A stretch of DNA of 64,000 bases from NCBI GenBank assembly GCA_035578175.1, contig JAQMRL010000003.1:85690969-85754968 (forward strand). The letters are read 5' to 3'. The position numbers and the translations under genes were made by a program. This DNA comes from Catonia carolina (taxonomy: Eukaryota > Arthropoda > Insecta > Hemiptera > Achilidae). This document shows, in pieces, positions 22,781 to 34,829 of this stretch. Each line of letters begins with the position of its first letter. The stretch's first letter is position 1. The notes beneath the pieces were generated by a model. The model ran no database searches. It had not been told where the DNA came from and saw only the letters and a program-made list of their open reading frames with translations.

Positions 22781-23462
22781 AACACAACCAACGTAACTAT
22801 ATTCATTGTAAAAAAAACTTTTTTTTTTTAAAGTGATTATATATTTTATTTTGTAAAATGGAGAAGAACTAATGAGTTCTTCTTCAACAAGCCAGTTAAT
22901 AGACTCTACCACTCATCTATTCATTGTTCCTTGCGAACAGATTGTAGATTAATCAGTGTTTGAAAAAAAAAAAAAAACATTGTTTACTCATAATTAATCA
23001 TAGTTTATATTGTTCATTATATACACTGGCAAGAGAAAGCCGTGTGAGTGTTTCACACAAGTTTTTTTCAGTAAAATGAGAGGAAACAAACATATTATTT
23101 TCTTTGAATAATATTTTGTGTAATTTGTTACCGGACAAGTCTTATTATCATAAAACATATAACATTTAAGTAAGTTAGTGGTTCAGTCTGTAAGGCGCTT
23201 AAATACTAAACTAAAGTTCAGTGATGTAGTTGAATCACTAATGATTAAACAGTTGATCCAACTCTAAATAAATAAATTAACTAAAACACATAGAGATTCT
23301 GTGTTGACCAGATGTCTGCTTTCAGTTCATTAGGTTGCACTCAACCCTATAAAAAATACATAGATATTTGTTGATAATATAAACAGATTTAAGATAACCA
23401 TGTAGAAAATACGCCGAAAAGTTAAAATTTTGTAAGTCATTTGCTACTTCAATATATTCACG

Positions 23463-23530
23463 TCTTGTTGGTGTAGTGGAACCGGGATCGATTCCCAGTC
23501 AGATTTGGCCTTTTATATCACTCATTTTCA
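23463..23530 (+). mobile_element. tRNA-derived SINE head remnant
   Basis: An A-box-like TGTTGGTGTAGTGG is followed by a B-box-like GGGATCGATTCCC at shortened, non-functional spacing. It is a tRNA-related fragment, not a tRNA gene. Confidence 0.4.
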
Positions 23531-23559
23531 CCGTCTACGTTAGCTTTAATATAACAGTT

Positions 23560-24810
23560 GGAATGTTTGTAATATATTATTGTACGGTGATATTCTAGAA
23601 ATGTCTAAGGGAATTAATTATTCATTGTAAGAAATTGTGAATTTTATGAAGTGCTGTGTATTGAACAACGATAATGGATTACAATGAATGGAATGTTTTG
23701 AATAGGAATTCTTGGAAATCGAAACCGGTAGACACGTTCATTTTTATTACTTTCTCTTGCCTATATGAATACAAAGGAAGGAAAGTATTGTTTTCATGTC
23801 GATTTTTCGAAATCGAGTTTTCACCGGATTTACACGTGTTCAGACCCCCTGAACCCAAAAAACATGTTTTTAGCGATTGGTCTGTTCGTGTGTCTGTGTG
23901 TGTTTCTGTGTCTGTGTGAACAATCTCAAGAATAGAACATCGTACAAACTTGAAACTTGAACCTTAAGTTAGATACCACTAGAGGGCCCGACACGAACAT
24001 TTTCATCAAAATCGGTCAACCGGAAGTAATAGTTTATTCGTGTCATTTTTTCACTTTTTTGCAAGTTTATCAAAAACGCTCCTACAATTTTTTTTCAAAA
24101 TCGACTCATTTACTACATTTTTCATGCTCTACAAGATAGGGTAGGCGCTACGTCTGCTGAAATTCTTGGAAAGGCTGCTTTCTCGTAAAAACTTTGTTTC
24201 TCTAAGATTGCGTCTTTAATATGCATTTTAGAGCAAAAATGTATAACAAAAGTTGTAGAAAATTTAAAATCCTACAACTTTATTTCAAACATTTTTTTGT
24301 ATAACGTCTAGTTTAGCGGTAATTAGCGATTTTATGTATTTTTCTCACGAGAATGTGCAAAAAAGTCGATTTTTTAAGATTTTAGCCTTAGCATACATTT
24401 TACGACAAAAGTGTATAACCAAATTTATAGGAAATTGAAAGATTTACAGTTTTTATTTAGAACATTTTTCTCTACAGAACCTAGTTTAGCGTGAAAGAGT
24501 GATATTCCGTATTTTTAGCCAAACTGAGGTTGATTTTCATTTTGGGTCTTTCACTCATGATTAAAATAAGGTTATGTTTATTTACGTTAATTTTCTGTTT
24601 ATTTCTAATATTTTATTACTAACGTTAAGTTATATTGTAAATTATTATTTGCATTGGCAAGAGAAAGTTGTATGTGTTTCACACCAGACTTTTTCTTATT
24701 CCTTTTACCATGTTCCAGTATACATATAGTAGTGAATTGTTAGAATGATCTCGATTGTTTGGGAGATTATCAGTGGGTGGGCGTATGGGTGGTAAAAAGT
24801 ATTTGTAGAC
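23560..24810 (+). repeat. Dispersed repeat interrupted by a MITE; uninterrupted copy at 28400-28840
   Basis: The sequence at 23570-23745 and 24698-24810 matches a continuous stretch at 28410-28680. Shared blocks include GATATTCTAGAAATGT, TTGTAAGAAATTG, CTTGGAAATCGAAAC and ACCATGTTC. The 28 kb copy therefore acts as an empty site for the MITE at 23749. The repeat class is unknown. Confidence 0.65.
23749..24672 (+). mobile_element. CTTTCTCTTGCC-TIR element, copy 4 (best copy)
   Basis: Begins CTTTCTCTTGCC and ends GGCAAGAGAAAG, with about 920 bp of non-coding DNA between. A few further bases to about 24697 (TTTCACACCAG) also accompany the end in copies 2 and 3. The empty-site comparison with 28570-28620 supports insertion at an AT-rich target. 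The superfamily is not determined. Confidence 0.75.
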
Positions 24811-24829
24811 AGGTAAATAATTTATTTCT

Positions 24830-25762
24830 ATTTAAGTGGTATTGTATTTTTTATAGACAAGTTTAGTTTAAGCTGGTGAAGAAAAAGATGAATGAAAGTA
24901 AGATAGTGATTATTGGCGGTGTACAGCGAGCGAGGAATTTAGGCTATGGTTTCCTTTTGCGCCCAGCTGACAGTGTGTAATTTTTATCCCGATATTTCCC
25001 TTGTAGTATTATATTAACAGTTCCGAGGGTGGTGGAGGATTTTTGCAGATGTCAGATCAAGTGGCCAGGTTTTTGGTTGGTAGGTGGATGCGGCCTCCTT
25101 GGGACTGGACGAGGACGTCTCAATTAAAAGCGTGGTGCGCCCTATACTAAACAATGTTAATAAAAATGCACTTTTGTCACGAACAAATAGAGATATTTTA
25201 ATTCTTTTTTTAAATATGAATTTATGAAATTTTCTCTACTTTTTAACGTAGTAGTAAGCAATCCACATTTTGTACACAGTTTTAACAGTTTATAATTTTT
25301 TTATTGGTTTTTTTATCATTTAAAAAATCAATAATAATTCCTTTTTAAACTTCTTTCCATTATTTTTACATTTGAATATTATAAAAATTACATTTTACTG
25401 TAAGAAACAGACTGCATTAATTTCATACTGATATATTTTCTAGGATCAGAGGAAAGTGCAATTTAATGTCAGAAAATGGGATTTTCAGCAATCCATTTTA
25501 AGATAAGAATAACTAAGAAATTAGCACTTACTTCTATTAATATTTGCCGAAAAAAGTATAAATAATAAAATCCATTCGATTCAAAAGTACCACCATTTTA
25601 GAGGAAATTTCAAATAATCGATTAATGTAAAAAACTGAAAATCAATTATTTTTCAGTTTCTCATCGCATCAGTCTCCTTAAGTCCAGCACTACTTCTCCA
25701 TCGTGAGAAAGTAAACATGTGTTTTTCTCGCCGCCTCGGATACAAAAAAAAAACAAAAAAAA
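24830..25762 (+). mobile_element. 5'-truncated LINE or LINE-like retroposon, 3' part with A-rich tail
   Basis: Blocks at 24850-25130 and 25665-25745 match, in inverted orientation, the retroposon at 42293-42640. The copy ends in GCCGCCTCGGATAC and an A-rich tail (25744-25762). It is interrupted by about 530 bp of AT-rich DNA (25135-25660) with no recognisable content. Confidence 0.6.
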
Positions 25763-25949
25763 GTCAGTGACTACAGAAGAGATGGATGGTTATTGTTCAG
25801 AGGCTGCTCCCGGGAAGAATACCCCTTAAAGCAATGAGGTAAATACCTGAGGGAACTGGGTGTAAGTAAACCTCGGAGGAGATAGTGTCTGTTTTCTGTT
25901 CACAGAAGATAAAAGAAAGACTGAGGAGGAGAAGAGAGCTGAAACATAT

Positions 25950-26268
25950 ATTTTTTTACTCCTAATTTGTGTACGTTCCAATCTATTCAATTCAGAACAA
26001 TAAGCAACCCCATGACCCAATGAGATGAGGATGATGTGTATGACGTGTAAATGAGGTGCCTTCTTGTACAGACCGAGGACGACTATTCCTGAGAGAGTAT
26101 GGTTAATTGAAACCCAACCATCAAAGTAACCAGTAACCACTGTCTAGTATTCAAATCCGTATAAAAGTAACTACTTTTACTAGGATTTGAACCAGGAACC
26201 TTCATCTCAACTGTTGAACAGCTGACTCACGGCAACGACTTTACCTCTTGACCAACCCGGTAGGTTGA
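25950..26268 (-). mobile_element. tRNA-derived SINE, copy 3
   Basis: Full-length minus-strand copy. The tRNA-like head is at about 26180-26268 with B box GTTCAAATCC, and the A-rich end is near 25950. The antisense 104-codon open frame here is a chance product of the SINE. Confidence 0.85.
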
Positions 26269-26269
26269 T

Positions 26270-27477
26270 CAAATTTAAAATAAATAATTAGGGAAGTATT
26301 AATAAAAAAATCAATACTGGCTAGTAACAGTACGAAAAGGTATGTTTTTAAGAATCGAATCAATGTTAATGAATTTAATTAAGACAATAACGTTAATGCA
26401 ACATTGCATTTTAAAAATATATATATTTTTTAAATTAAACAATATGTAAAAGCCTGATAACGTACAATGAATAAAAAAGACACGTATTTATTTACTTTTA
26501 TTTCATCAAAATACTAGTAATATTTTTAAAAACACAAAAGAATGAAATAATAGGAATCATTGATATGAGCGGCACGTAATAAATGATAGTTACACAAACG
26601 TACAATGTAACAATGTATAACAATAATACAGTCTAACATTCAAATACTGAAACGTCCGCTGTTATTATTGTTATTTCTGTTTTTGAATAGATACATTATA
26701 AGTATGAAATATATACTATATAAAAACACAATAACACACATGAAACTACACCGCAAAAATAAAATAATAAAAAATTGAAATACAATGGAATGATGTGTTT
26801 CATAAACTAACCCTACCAAACGTCATCTTCAGGCTTCGTACCTTGTGATTTATACTCACATTTTATTCAACAATTTAAATATGCAAGTATGGTTTTTGTA
26901 AAGTTACGTAGGCCTACAGGGTTTTAAGGGCTTATTCTATCATTGTTAATAAAAAGAGCACCCATTTTACTCCCAACTTTCTTCAATTACGGGTTTTTTT
27001 GGCAATAAATTACCGTAGGTATTTTTTTCTTTTAATTATTTGAATAATTTCTGCTTTTATAATATATTCCAAAAAAATTATCTCCATATTTATCTGTTAC
27101 GTCTACTCTTCAAAAAAAGAATACTGTTTTTGTTTTTCCTGTAATTAACTACTCTGACATCTACAGAAAAATAATCAATCTTAAAAACTAACTGATTACA
27201 CATTTTGCTGATTCTGTAACTTAGATTGAAAACCTTAGTTGTGCAGCCCCTAGTTCTACTTCCGACTTAGATCTGGTAAGACTTAGATCTTATTCGCATT
27301 GTTCCATTTAATGATACATCATTAAAACCCAAGGTTATTGCAATTGAACCAGGGAACAAGATTAGTGGTGTTGAACGAAACAAGATTGAATTTAAGTTAA
27401 TAATTTTAATACAAACAACATAAATGGAATCTTTTCGGTTAAGCGTAAACAATGTTTGAAAGTATTCAAACAATGAC
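26270..27477. other. AT-rich intergenic stretch with no recognised feature
   Basis: No gene or mobile element recognised. Confidence 0.5.
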
Positions 27478-27490
27478 AGTCATTACATAT

Positions 27491-27857
27491 TGTTGTTTAG
27501 GTCATCAGCCAAAAGGCTGGTTTGAACCTGTAGAGGTTTTACTAAGTAAAACGAGGAATGAGGTGGTTTACAATTGCCTTCACTGAGTGGAAAAGTACGC
27601 TTATCAGTATGCCGGGTCCTCTGTAAATGACACCTTCAATTCATTCACCATAGCGTCTGGCTGTATAATGAAATTCATTACTTTCAGAGGAGACAACTCT
27701 GATTATTGTCTTTTACACCTCTACCTCTTCTATTCTTAAATTATTCAGTCATTTAATTGGCTGACCATGTGATAAGAAACAAAACTATTTATTTTAGCCC
27801 TGAAACGAACAGATTGAGTGTAAATAATTTGACAATCCACCTGTCTGTTATGGGCAG
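27491..27857 (-). mobile_element. (CAA)n-tailed retroposon, copy 5, full length with target duplication
   Basis: Minus-strand copy of 367 bp bounded by a perfect 13 bp duplication AGTCATTACATAT (27478-27490 and 27858-27870). The tail (TTGTTTAGGTCATCAGCC in plus orientation) is at the left and the head (CTGTCTGTTATGGGC) at the right. This is the cleanest example for defining family ends. Confidence 0.92.
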
Positions 27858-27870
27858 AGTCATTACATAT

Positions 27871-28400
27871 TAAAATTAATCGACATGCAAGATCAAAATG
27901 GTTTTCAAGAAAGATAAATTAACTGAACTTTTCCCCATGTAGATAAGATTGCCGTAAGGAATGCACGGAACGGTTGATTCCTATTAATAGTATTCTGTTC
28001 ACAAAGAAGTCAACTTTTTGATAACGTTTGCTGTGAAACCAACATGTTGTTAGCGTATTAATGAAGTTCATTGAGTTAGTAGAAACCATTAGTGGAAAAA
28101 CATTGGAGATTAGCAAAACAGCGGCGTAACAAAGTTTGCTGTGGCACGCACCGATCAATTCTTGACTATTATCTTTGTGAATTTTTATGGTGTTGTCGTC
28201 ACTAAGGGTGACGGTGTTTGATCTGTTTTAATAACTACTAAAAGCTATAGTCGCCTATCGGCATCTAGAATAAGGTAAGAATTTTATAATTGTCTGTATT
28301 TCTATAAAAAAAATTTCAAACATTGTTGACATTTAACCGAAAAGATCCCATAAATTAACAAATATTTAATAAGCAATTTATACATTTTAATTGAAATATA
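27871..28400. other. Intergenic stretch
   Basis: No supported gene. The 79-codon minus-strand frame at 27919-28158 has no recognisable domain or start context. Confidence 0.4.
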
Positions 28401-28840
28401 ATAATTCAAAATTGTACAATGATATTCTAGAAATGTTTGAGGGAATAAGAACTGATATTGTAAGAAATTGCCTATTATGAGATGAAGTGTCAATACACTA
28501 TCCTTCTCAATAGAAGGATAACGGGTTGCGATGAATACATGTTGTTTTAATAGCAATTCTCGGAAATCGAAACTAGAAGAACCGTTGTTTGTATTTTGAT
28601 TCCTTCTACCATGTTCTGGTAAAGCGGAGAAAATTTTTGGAAGAGTCTCGATGGAAACTATCAGAATGCAGTTGTAAAATCACATTTTAGAGAGTTAGTA
28701 TTTGAACTGTGAACGGAATTATTGTTGTCGGGCCGTTTTGAATCACGTCGTTACGGAACCGGTTCTGAATTGCGTTAACAGTGTGTGTGTGTGTACGAGT
28801 GGTATTAAGTGCTGTGGACAGGTAAATCAATGTTTTGATT
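28400..28840 (+). repeat. Dispersed repeat, uninterrupted copy
   Basis: Matches the flanks of the MITE insertion at 23749-24672 (see 23560-24810). A GT microsatellite lies at 28782-28793. The function and class are not recognised. Confidence 0.55.
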
Positions 28841-28849
28841 TAGCTGTTT

Positions 28850-29645
28850 TTTATTATTATAAGTTTTTTGTTATTTATTATACTCAGATCCCGGCTGAAC
28901 CTAGGCTTAGGTGTTACAGTTTAAATATTTAACAAGCGTTATGTTAAATAAAAATATGAAACTACTAAATAAAAAAAGTAAACGTGGCCGCCTCCGAGGC
29001 GTAGTGACTCGCTACTTTAATTAAACAACAACAAAATTAAACCTAATTAAAATAATTTTTAAAATCGAAAATTTTTTCAGAGCTTTAAGGCCTAATTCAT
29101 ATTCGAACGATTTCACTTTTTTCTGTTTGGTGTCTTAACTATAATGCTGTTTTAATTTTTCATTATTTAATAAAAAAACAAAATGAATAATATTACTCTA
29201 ACAATATTAATACTAAAATTAATAATTAATTGATAATGAATATTAAGTAAAATTACTTTCCTTTTACGATCATTCACGTCGTGTTTCCAATCAGCCTAAA
29301 AAAATATGAAAGAAAAATTAAAAAATGCATGAATTTTGGAACAAAAGTTCAAAATTCAAGTAAACACCTAAATATGTTGAAATAACACAATAACTCATTA
29401 GTACGGTTACTTTCCATTTTACATCTACCTGAAAAACCCACAAGACACCTAAAAGGACACTGGAGTAGAAAACTGTTAATTTAATGAAATAAAGCTTATT
29501 CAAAAATTTAGATGATTTAAAATTACAATTTTTGGGTAGCCTAAGACTAATAAGAGTCATGAAATTACTTCCATGCCTATTAAGTAGGCTAATTTCAACA
29601 CAATTATCATCATCATTATTATCAAATTTTGTTATTGAGTGATGA
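28850..29645. other. AT-rich intergenic stretch
   Basis: No gene seen. About 70 bp at 29243-29310 (TTAAGTAAAATTACTTT, CACTCACGTCGTGTTT-type block) recurs at 30253-30330 as a direct repeat about 1 kb away. Confidence 0.5.
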
Positions 29646-29649
29646 TGCC

Positions 29650-29790
29650 AATATAAGGCTTGGTTTATGCGTAGGTAATGATATATAGACGAAAAAATTC
29701 CACACCTGACCAGGAATTGAACCCGGGACCCCAACATAAAAGCTAATTGCGCCAACAACTACACCACGAGCCAATTTGGGAAAAAAATTT
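29650..29790 (-). mobile_element. tRNA-derived SINE head, second family
   Basis: Minus strand: GGCTCGTGGTGTAGTTGTTG (A-box region) and CCGGGTTCAATTCCTGG (B box and T arm) at near-tRNA spacing, then an unrelated body. The acceptor and anticodon stems do not pair well, so this is a SINE rather than a tRNA gene. Confidence 0.65.
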
Positions 29791-30457
29791 CGCTTTCAAA
29801 TTAATATTACAGAAAAATTCTCTCCAAGGACTGAAATAAATACAAAATTAACTAATATACAAATTTATTTGCATTAGAACTATATTTTTTCTCAGGTATT
29901 ATAATATAAATACGATAAATTTAAATAAAATTGTTATTTACTATGTTCATCACGTGGTGCTGACATAAAAACCAACCCTCTTTCCATTAAGTGGTTTGGG
30001 TTCAATATGGCAGACATTATTAAGAGGTTACCTTCCACTACACCCATCCCAGTAACTGAGTAAATGCATAGACTCCCTCTGCTAACTAACCCACACTTCC
30101 TCGTTTCATTGCCAATGTTACAACAATTTTCCCCTCACAATAATAAACAGCGGTTACTGCAGCCGTTGATCTTCCGTGCAAGGTAACTGTCACATGTAGG
30201 CCAGTAACGAGTATACTTCAGGGAATTCCCTTCATTGTAATTATTACTTACTTATTAAGTAAAATTACTTTGTTTTTATGATCACTCACGTCGTGTTTTA
30301 AATCAACCTATAAAAAACTAATTTGAAAGTAATTTAAAATGTATTATATTTGTTACATTACGAACGGTACGAAATATAAATGGCCGTAGATCAGAATTAG
30401 TAATTTTGTACTTAACACAATCGTTACTGGTCTGAAGTCTGGGACCCATTTTTTAAA
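29791..30457. other. AT-rich intergenic stretch
   Basis: No gene or mobile element recognised apart from the short direct repeat at 30253-30330. Confidence 0.5.
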
Positions 30458-31142
30458 ATACGGGGTATGGCTATTAAATAACGAGACTGACGTTGTAAAA
30501 AATTTTATTTTTATTTTATACATAATCACTTATTGTCACCTTCAATATACACTCCTTCTCTATCCCTACAACGCTCCAAGCGAATTTTCCATTGTTGGAA
30601 ACAGTGCTGGAAGTCATCTTCTGTCAGCTCCTTCAGAAAACGTGCCGCTCAAAAATGTTTTAAATGAAGCTTGCAAAAATGTTTGTACTGACACTTTGTA
30701 CGCGATTGAAAATTTTTTTTTCATATAACTTTTTTTTTAATGCATAATCTGTTATAAATAACAATAAATGCAACTTATCAATTAGACACAACTCATGAAA
30801 AAATTACAACCCACTGGTGTAATTAACAAATTATAACATGAAAACATTTCATACTGTTCGTAATTAATATTTACAATCAAAATTTCATAGTGAATTTTAA
30901 ATAAATAAATAAAAAATAAAAAAAATAAATATAAAACAAAAAATAACCAAAACCTCCTTTAAAACGAAAAAACAAATAAGAAGTAATAAATAATAAGCAC
31001 ATGATTCCGAATATATGTACACCTAACTTTTCTGAAAATAATTCAAAACGTTCATTCTGTAATTTACAACATTCACACTCAAACACGACAGTCATCTACA
31101 GAACACTAACAATATATTATTTACAACTTTAAAATCACACTA

Positions 31143-31430
31143 TCAGAATCGCCCTGGGAGATCCAGTACTGTAGCACGTTTTAGCCTATTGACATCATTA
31201 CTGTTGTCTAAGAGATTCAGTGCTAAGTGATTTACGTGGTTGTTTAAACGTTCGATGTATTTACAACTGAAACTTCGTATTTCTTCTCGTACCGTCTGCA
31301 CATCCATATCACGATGTATATTGGCATTGGTAATATACCACGGTGCATTCAGTATGGTCCGTAGAATTTTTGATTGAAATCTTTGCAGAATTTCGATTGA
31401 AATTCTGCGATTGAAAATAACCCAAATATT
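31143..31430 (-). pseudogene. Jockey ORF2 C-terminus, 5'-truncated insertion
   Basis: The minus strand encodes LQRFQSKILRTILNAPWYIT, then VREEIRSFSCKYIERLNNH and LALNLLDNSNDVNRLKR, and a stop at 31143-31145. This aligns residue for residue with the end of the full-length ORF2 at 20108-22780 (for example LRTITDSPWYVTN and NLLDNSEEIRRLQR) but is clearly diverged. About 90 codons remain, followed by an AT-rich 3' region down to about 30657. It sits inside mariner 2. Confidence 0.85.
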
Positions 31431-31544
31431 TTTGGAAACGATAATAACATGTGATGAAACGTGCTTTTTTACTTATTATCCTGAAACGAAGCGTCAATCC
31501 ATGCACTGAAAGAGACGAACTTCACCGAGATCCAATAAAGCTCC

Positions 31545-32045
31545 AATGGGCAAGTCAAAATTTAAAGCAATGATGATTGTTTTTTTTATATCCATGGGAT
31601 TGTGTACCTTCACTGGGTTCCTGAAGGTCAAACAATTAATCAATATTACTACCTTGAGGTACTTTCTAAACTACGTCAAATATTAAGGAAAAACGCCCCG
31701 AAATGTGGAAGGACAAATCATGCATGAGTTCTCCACGAAGACAATGCGCCGGCTCATTCCGCGTTATCTGTCAAGAGGTTCCTACCCAATAACAGCATCT
31801 CAGTGTTAGAACATTCACCTTATTCACCAGATCTTGCACCATGTGACTTCTACCTGTTCCCTAAGGTGAAATCTGCATTAAAAGGGACAAGATTTGAGTC
31901 TGTGGAAGCTGTAAAAGAGAAAGCGGCACGTGTCCTGAAGGAGCTGACAGAAGATGACTTCCAGCACTGTTTCCAACAATGGAAAATTCGCATGGAGTGT
32001 TGTAGGGGTAGAGAAGGAGTGTATATTGAAGGTGACAATAAGTGA
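31545..32045 (+). pseudogene. mariner transposase C-terminal half, broken
   Basis: The frame from 31803 reads LEHSPYSPDLAPCDFYLFPKV and ends with CCRGREGVYIEGDNK at 32045, retaining the third catalytic aspartate. Upstream coding sequence (MMIVFF near 31571, then the NAPAHSA region near 31740) is frameshifted and the first catalytic aspartate is lost. The N-terminal domain is missing. Confidence 0.8.
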
Positions 32046-32114
32046 TTATGTATAAAATAAAAATAAAATCTTTTACAACGTCAGTCTCATTATTTAATAG
32101 CCACACCTCGTATT

Positions 32115-32795
32115 ATAAATGTATGGAAGGGAAGAGTAACAAACTCGTAAGATTCCAGCTTGAGACTACAGGGGACAACCGGATAACGAAGATTATGAAG
32201 ATAATGAAACGACCGGATAATGAAGACCGTTGTCTTCATGGCAGAAGAGGAAAATTCCAGATGTTCAAGCGGATCTTATCCTCTTCTTCTTCGGATGCTT
32301 TGGCCTCGGAGAACATCAAGCCCATTTGTGTCTAATTGATTGCCCGACAAAAAGGGTAACCGAACTCAATTCCTCAACGTGACGTTCTAGGTCCACCTGA
32401 ACTATGCTTACCCTCTGACGTTCCCTGGATGATATTCTACCATATTCTATATTTCTCGCCTCTCATCACATGACCAATTATCTTTCGATATTTCACAGAA
32501 TTCATAATTGCAATTGATTTTTTTAGTTTCATCAAAATATCCGTGTTGTTTACTATATCCGTCCATGTTAAACACAGCAATCACCAGTAATACCACAACT
32601 CAAAGGTCTTGAGTCATTTTACCTCATTTTGAGGGGATGCAAGGAGTAAACACCGAATAAAATCAGGTAAGGAAAAATTAATTATAATTATTTTAATACC
32701 TGTAAACCTCCCCATGAAATCACTTCATACAGTCTGATTTCGTTTCTCCCGGTTATAAGTAAACTTTTTAAAAAACTGTTACTAAAAAGACTTAA
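32115..32795. other. Intergenic stretch
   Basis: No gene recognised. The 97-codon frame at 32042-32335 starts in mariner DNA and is not supported. Confidence 0.45.
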
Positions 32796-32799
32796 TCCA

Positions 32800-33060
32800 G
32801 TAGGCTAATAGATCGGAAGAAACTCATACCTAATCAACAATTCGGATTCAGAAACCAACATTCAATGATACAGCAAGTACACTGAATTACAAATATCATC
32901 AAAAGGGCTTTCAAAAATAAACAAATCTGTTCTGCAATCTTCCTAGATATTTTTTAGGCCTTTGATAAGATTTGGTACAAAGAACTTATATACAAAATGA
33001 GAAAATTACTCCCCATGGTCTACTGTAAAATACTCGAATCTTATCTTATACGTTATTACA
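32800..33060 (+). pseudogene. Jockey-type RT fragment
   Basis: Decayed plus-strand coding text reads LIPNQQFGFRNQHS, II.RAFKNKQICSAIFLDIF and AFDKIWYKELIYKMRKLLP, with stops. It matches the QFGFRAGHST to YDKVWH segment of the full-length Jockey ORF2. The active-site region downstream is absent. Confidence 0.75.
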
Positions 33061-33064
33061 TTTA

Positions 33065-34800
33065 CATTTATTTGAAATGAAATTTTGTTTAACAAATTAT
33101 GACATAAAATTGTATTTAATAAATTAGTATAAAATTTATTTTAATATTATGAAAACTATTTATTTTACAAGCCCTTTTATCTTTCGTAAGAAAGAAAAAG
33201 GTTTACCTTTGACCAATGGTAGAAACCATTAGTGATCCTTAATCTATTCTAAGAGGAATCAAATGACACTTTATTTCCAAATTCCGACTTTGATTACAAT
33301 TGACTTCCAGTTTTGGGCCGCTTCCGGTCAAAATCGGAACTTCAAATACAATCTAGTACCAATAAAGTTTTGGGTAGATTACGAATCCGAAAACCATTCG
33401 TTGTTATCTCTTGTAGTTTCTGACATCCGGATGTGACGGATGGACGGACTTCGGAAAATGATGGATGACAATTTTAAAAATTGCCACCAATAATTGTAAT
33501 AATTTTTTTAAATAAGTTAGAAATTTATAAAATTATCTTGAAATGTTCACAATCATCTGACCGTAATGTATTATTAACCAAACCTAATTAACAAAAATGT
33601 AAAACAGCTCATCGCTACAAGCCCTTAACAGGTTGTCCAGTAGGTTACCAACTGTACCACCGAGGTCATTACAATGACAATGCTGCGCAAGAAATCGATA
33701 AGAATTGCAAAAAAATATTATATCGATAGTAGTACATCTAAAAGTAAAGAAACGAACTTAAATATTTTGTGTCTACATTTCAAAGTAATGAGTAAATAAA
33801 TTTTTTAATAGTTTTGGTAACTTCTAAGTAATTAGGGTAATTATATTAGGTACTGAAACGAAACGAGTTAATAATACAGGTAATTTCAAAGTTTTACTTC
33901 TTCTTCCTTAGACATAGCCCAACAAAGACAAAGTTTTTTTTCGAAGGAGCACATCAGATTTAATTATCCGGTAAATAGAAAATTTTCTTATTTTCGTTAA
34001 TTTTCCTTTTATTTTTAATGTTAAAAATTCTCAGTATAAAAAGATATAAAAAGTTAATCTCCTTTTTACACGCTTGTGTTTACGGATGCACAGGAGAGAT
34101 TTAAATTTGAAGTAAAAGTGTTTTATGTAAGTTAGTAAAGGTTAGACTTAAGTTTTTCTTTTACTGGTTGAAAGGGAGGAAGTTAGTGAGTGTAAGTAAT
34201 TCAAAGGGGGTGACGTAAAATATACCCCTAGTCTTACTTTTAGCTATCACTCTATCAGTCGTCCAAAACTGATCTTTCAGTCTTTCTCAAACATTCTTAT
34301 TCCTTTAATTCGTAGTTTTCTTTTTTATCTTATTTTCTTGACCTTTTTCTTCTCTCCTTTTATCAATTTATATTCTTCTCTACTCCACTTTGTCACCGTC
34401 ACTTTTAAAGTAACATTCTGCTAATCCTCATTTTATATTAATTTACTAACCGAATTGAACATTTTATAAACTTACTTAATTAGGAAACTAGCAAAATTTA
34501 CAATAATACAATTTAAAAACATTTTCTAACAAAGTGTAATTTTTTGCAATCAGATTTCTTAAAGTAGGAAATTTTAAACCTTTAAGCAAAGATGATAAAA
34601 GTCTGAATAATAACGTTCTTAGAATGAAAACATAAAAACACTCAGAAGCGTGTTTAAAAGAACACTAAACTCTGAACAAAAAATTAAACTAAACATGACT
34701 CTGAAATTGCATTTATATCTTGAAACATGAATTAGATGAAGCTGAAGATGACTAGGACTATGATAAATTGATAATGATTCCGATTATAAGATGACGATGA
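33065..34800. other. AT-rich intergenic stretch
   Basis: No gene recognised. At 33610-33665 the minus strand has an A-box-like TGGTACAGTTGGTAACC without a matching B box, perhaps a SINE head remnant. The T-rich stretch at 34300-34400 is simple sequence. Confidence 0.5.
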
Positions 34801-34829
34801 TTATTTTTTTTGTCTCGTATAGGGCCAAT

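Larger units (their letters stand above)
18342..22976 (+). mobile_element. Full-length Jockey-clade LINE
   Basis: A complete 4.6 kb non-LTR retrotransposon flanked by a 9 bp target duplication, ACATTGTTT (18333-18341 and 22977-22985). The order is a 5' UTR of about 230 bp, ORF1 (18573-20108), ORF2 (20108-22780), a 3' UTR of about 180 bp and a poly(A) tail (about 22963-22976). The clade assignment rests on the jockey-like ORF1 with three CCHC-type knuckles and on an ORF2 of endonuclease plus RT without RNase H. The intact ORF2, long A tail and exact duplication point to a young copy. Confidence 0.93.
17837..23050 (+). mobile_element. CTTTCTCTTGCC-TIR element, copy 3, split by the Jockey LINE
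   Basis: A partial copy of the internal and right part runs at 17837-18332. It resumes at 22986-23050, where the right end GGCAAGAGAAAG and the GTGTGAGTGTTTCACAC flank recur. The break holds the full-length Jockey element. Confidence 0.65.
30460..32110 (+). mobile_element. Rearranged mariner element 2, inverted 5' end, interrupted by a LINE
   Basis: Bounded by TA (30458-30459 and 32111-32112). The left segment 30460-30655 is an inverted copy of the right end (about 31915-32110), the same foldback layout as the element at 8528. The right part (about 31435-32110) aligns with element 1 from ATAATAACA.GTGAT onward. A minus-strand Jockey 3' fragment occupies about 30657-31430. Confidence 0.8.

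Noticed and set aside
29655..29770. Functional tRNA gene
   Set aside because: A and B boxes are present, but the acceptor and anticodon stems do not pair, and a SINE body follows.
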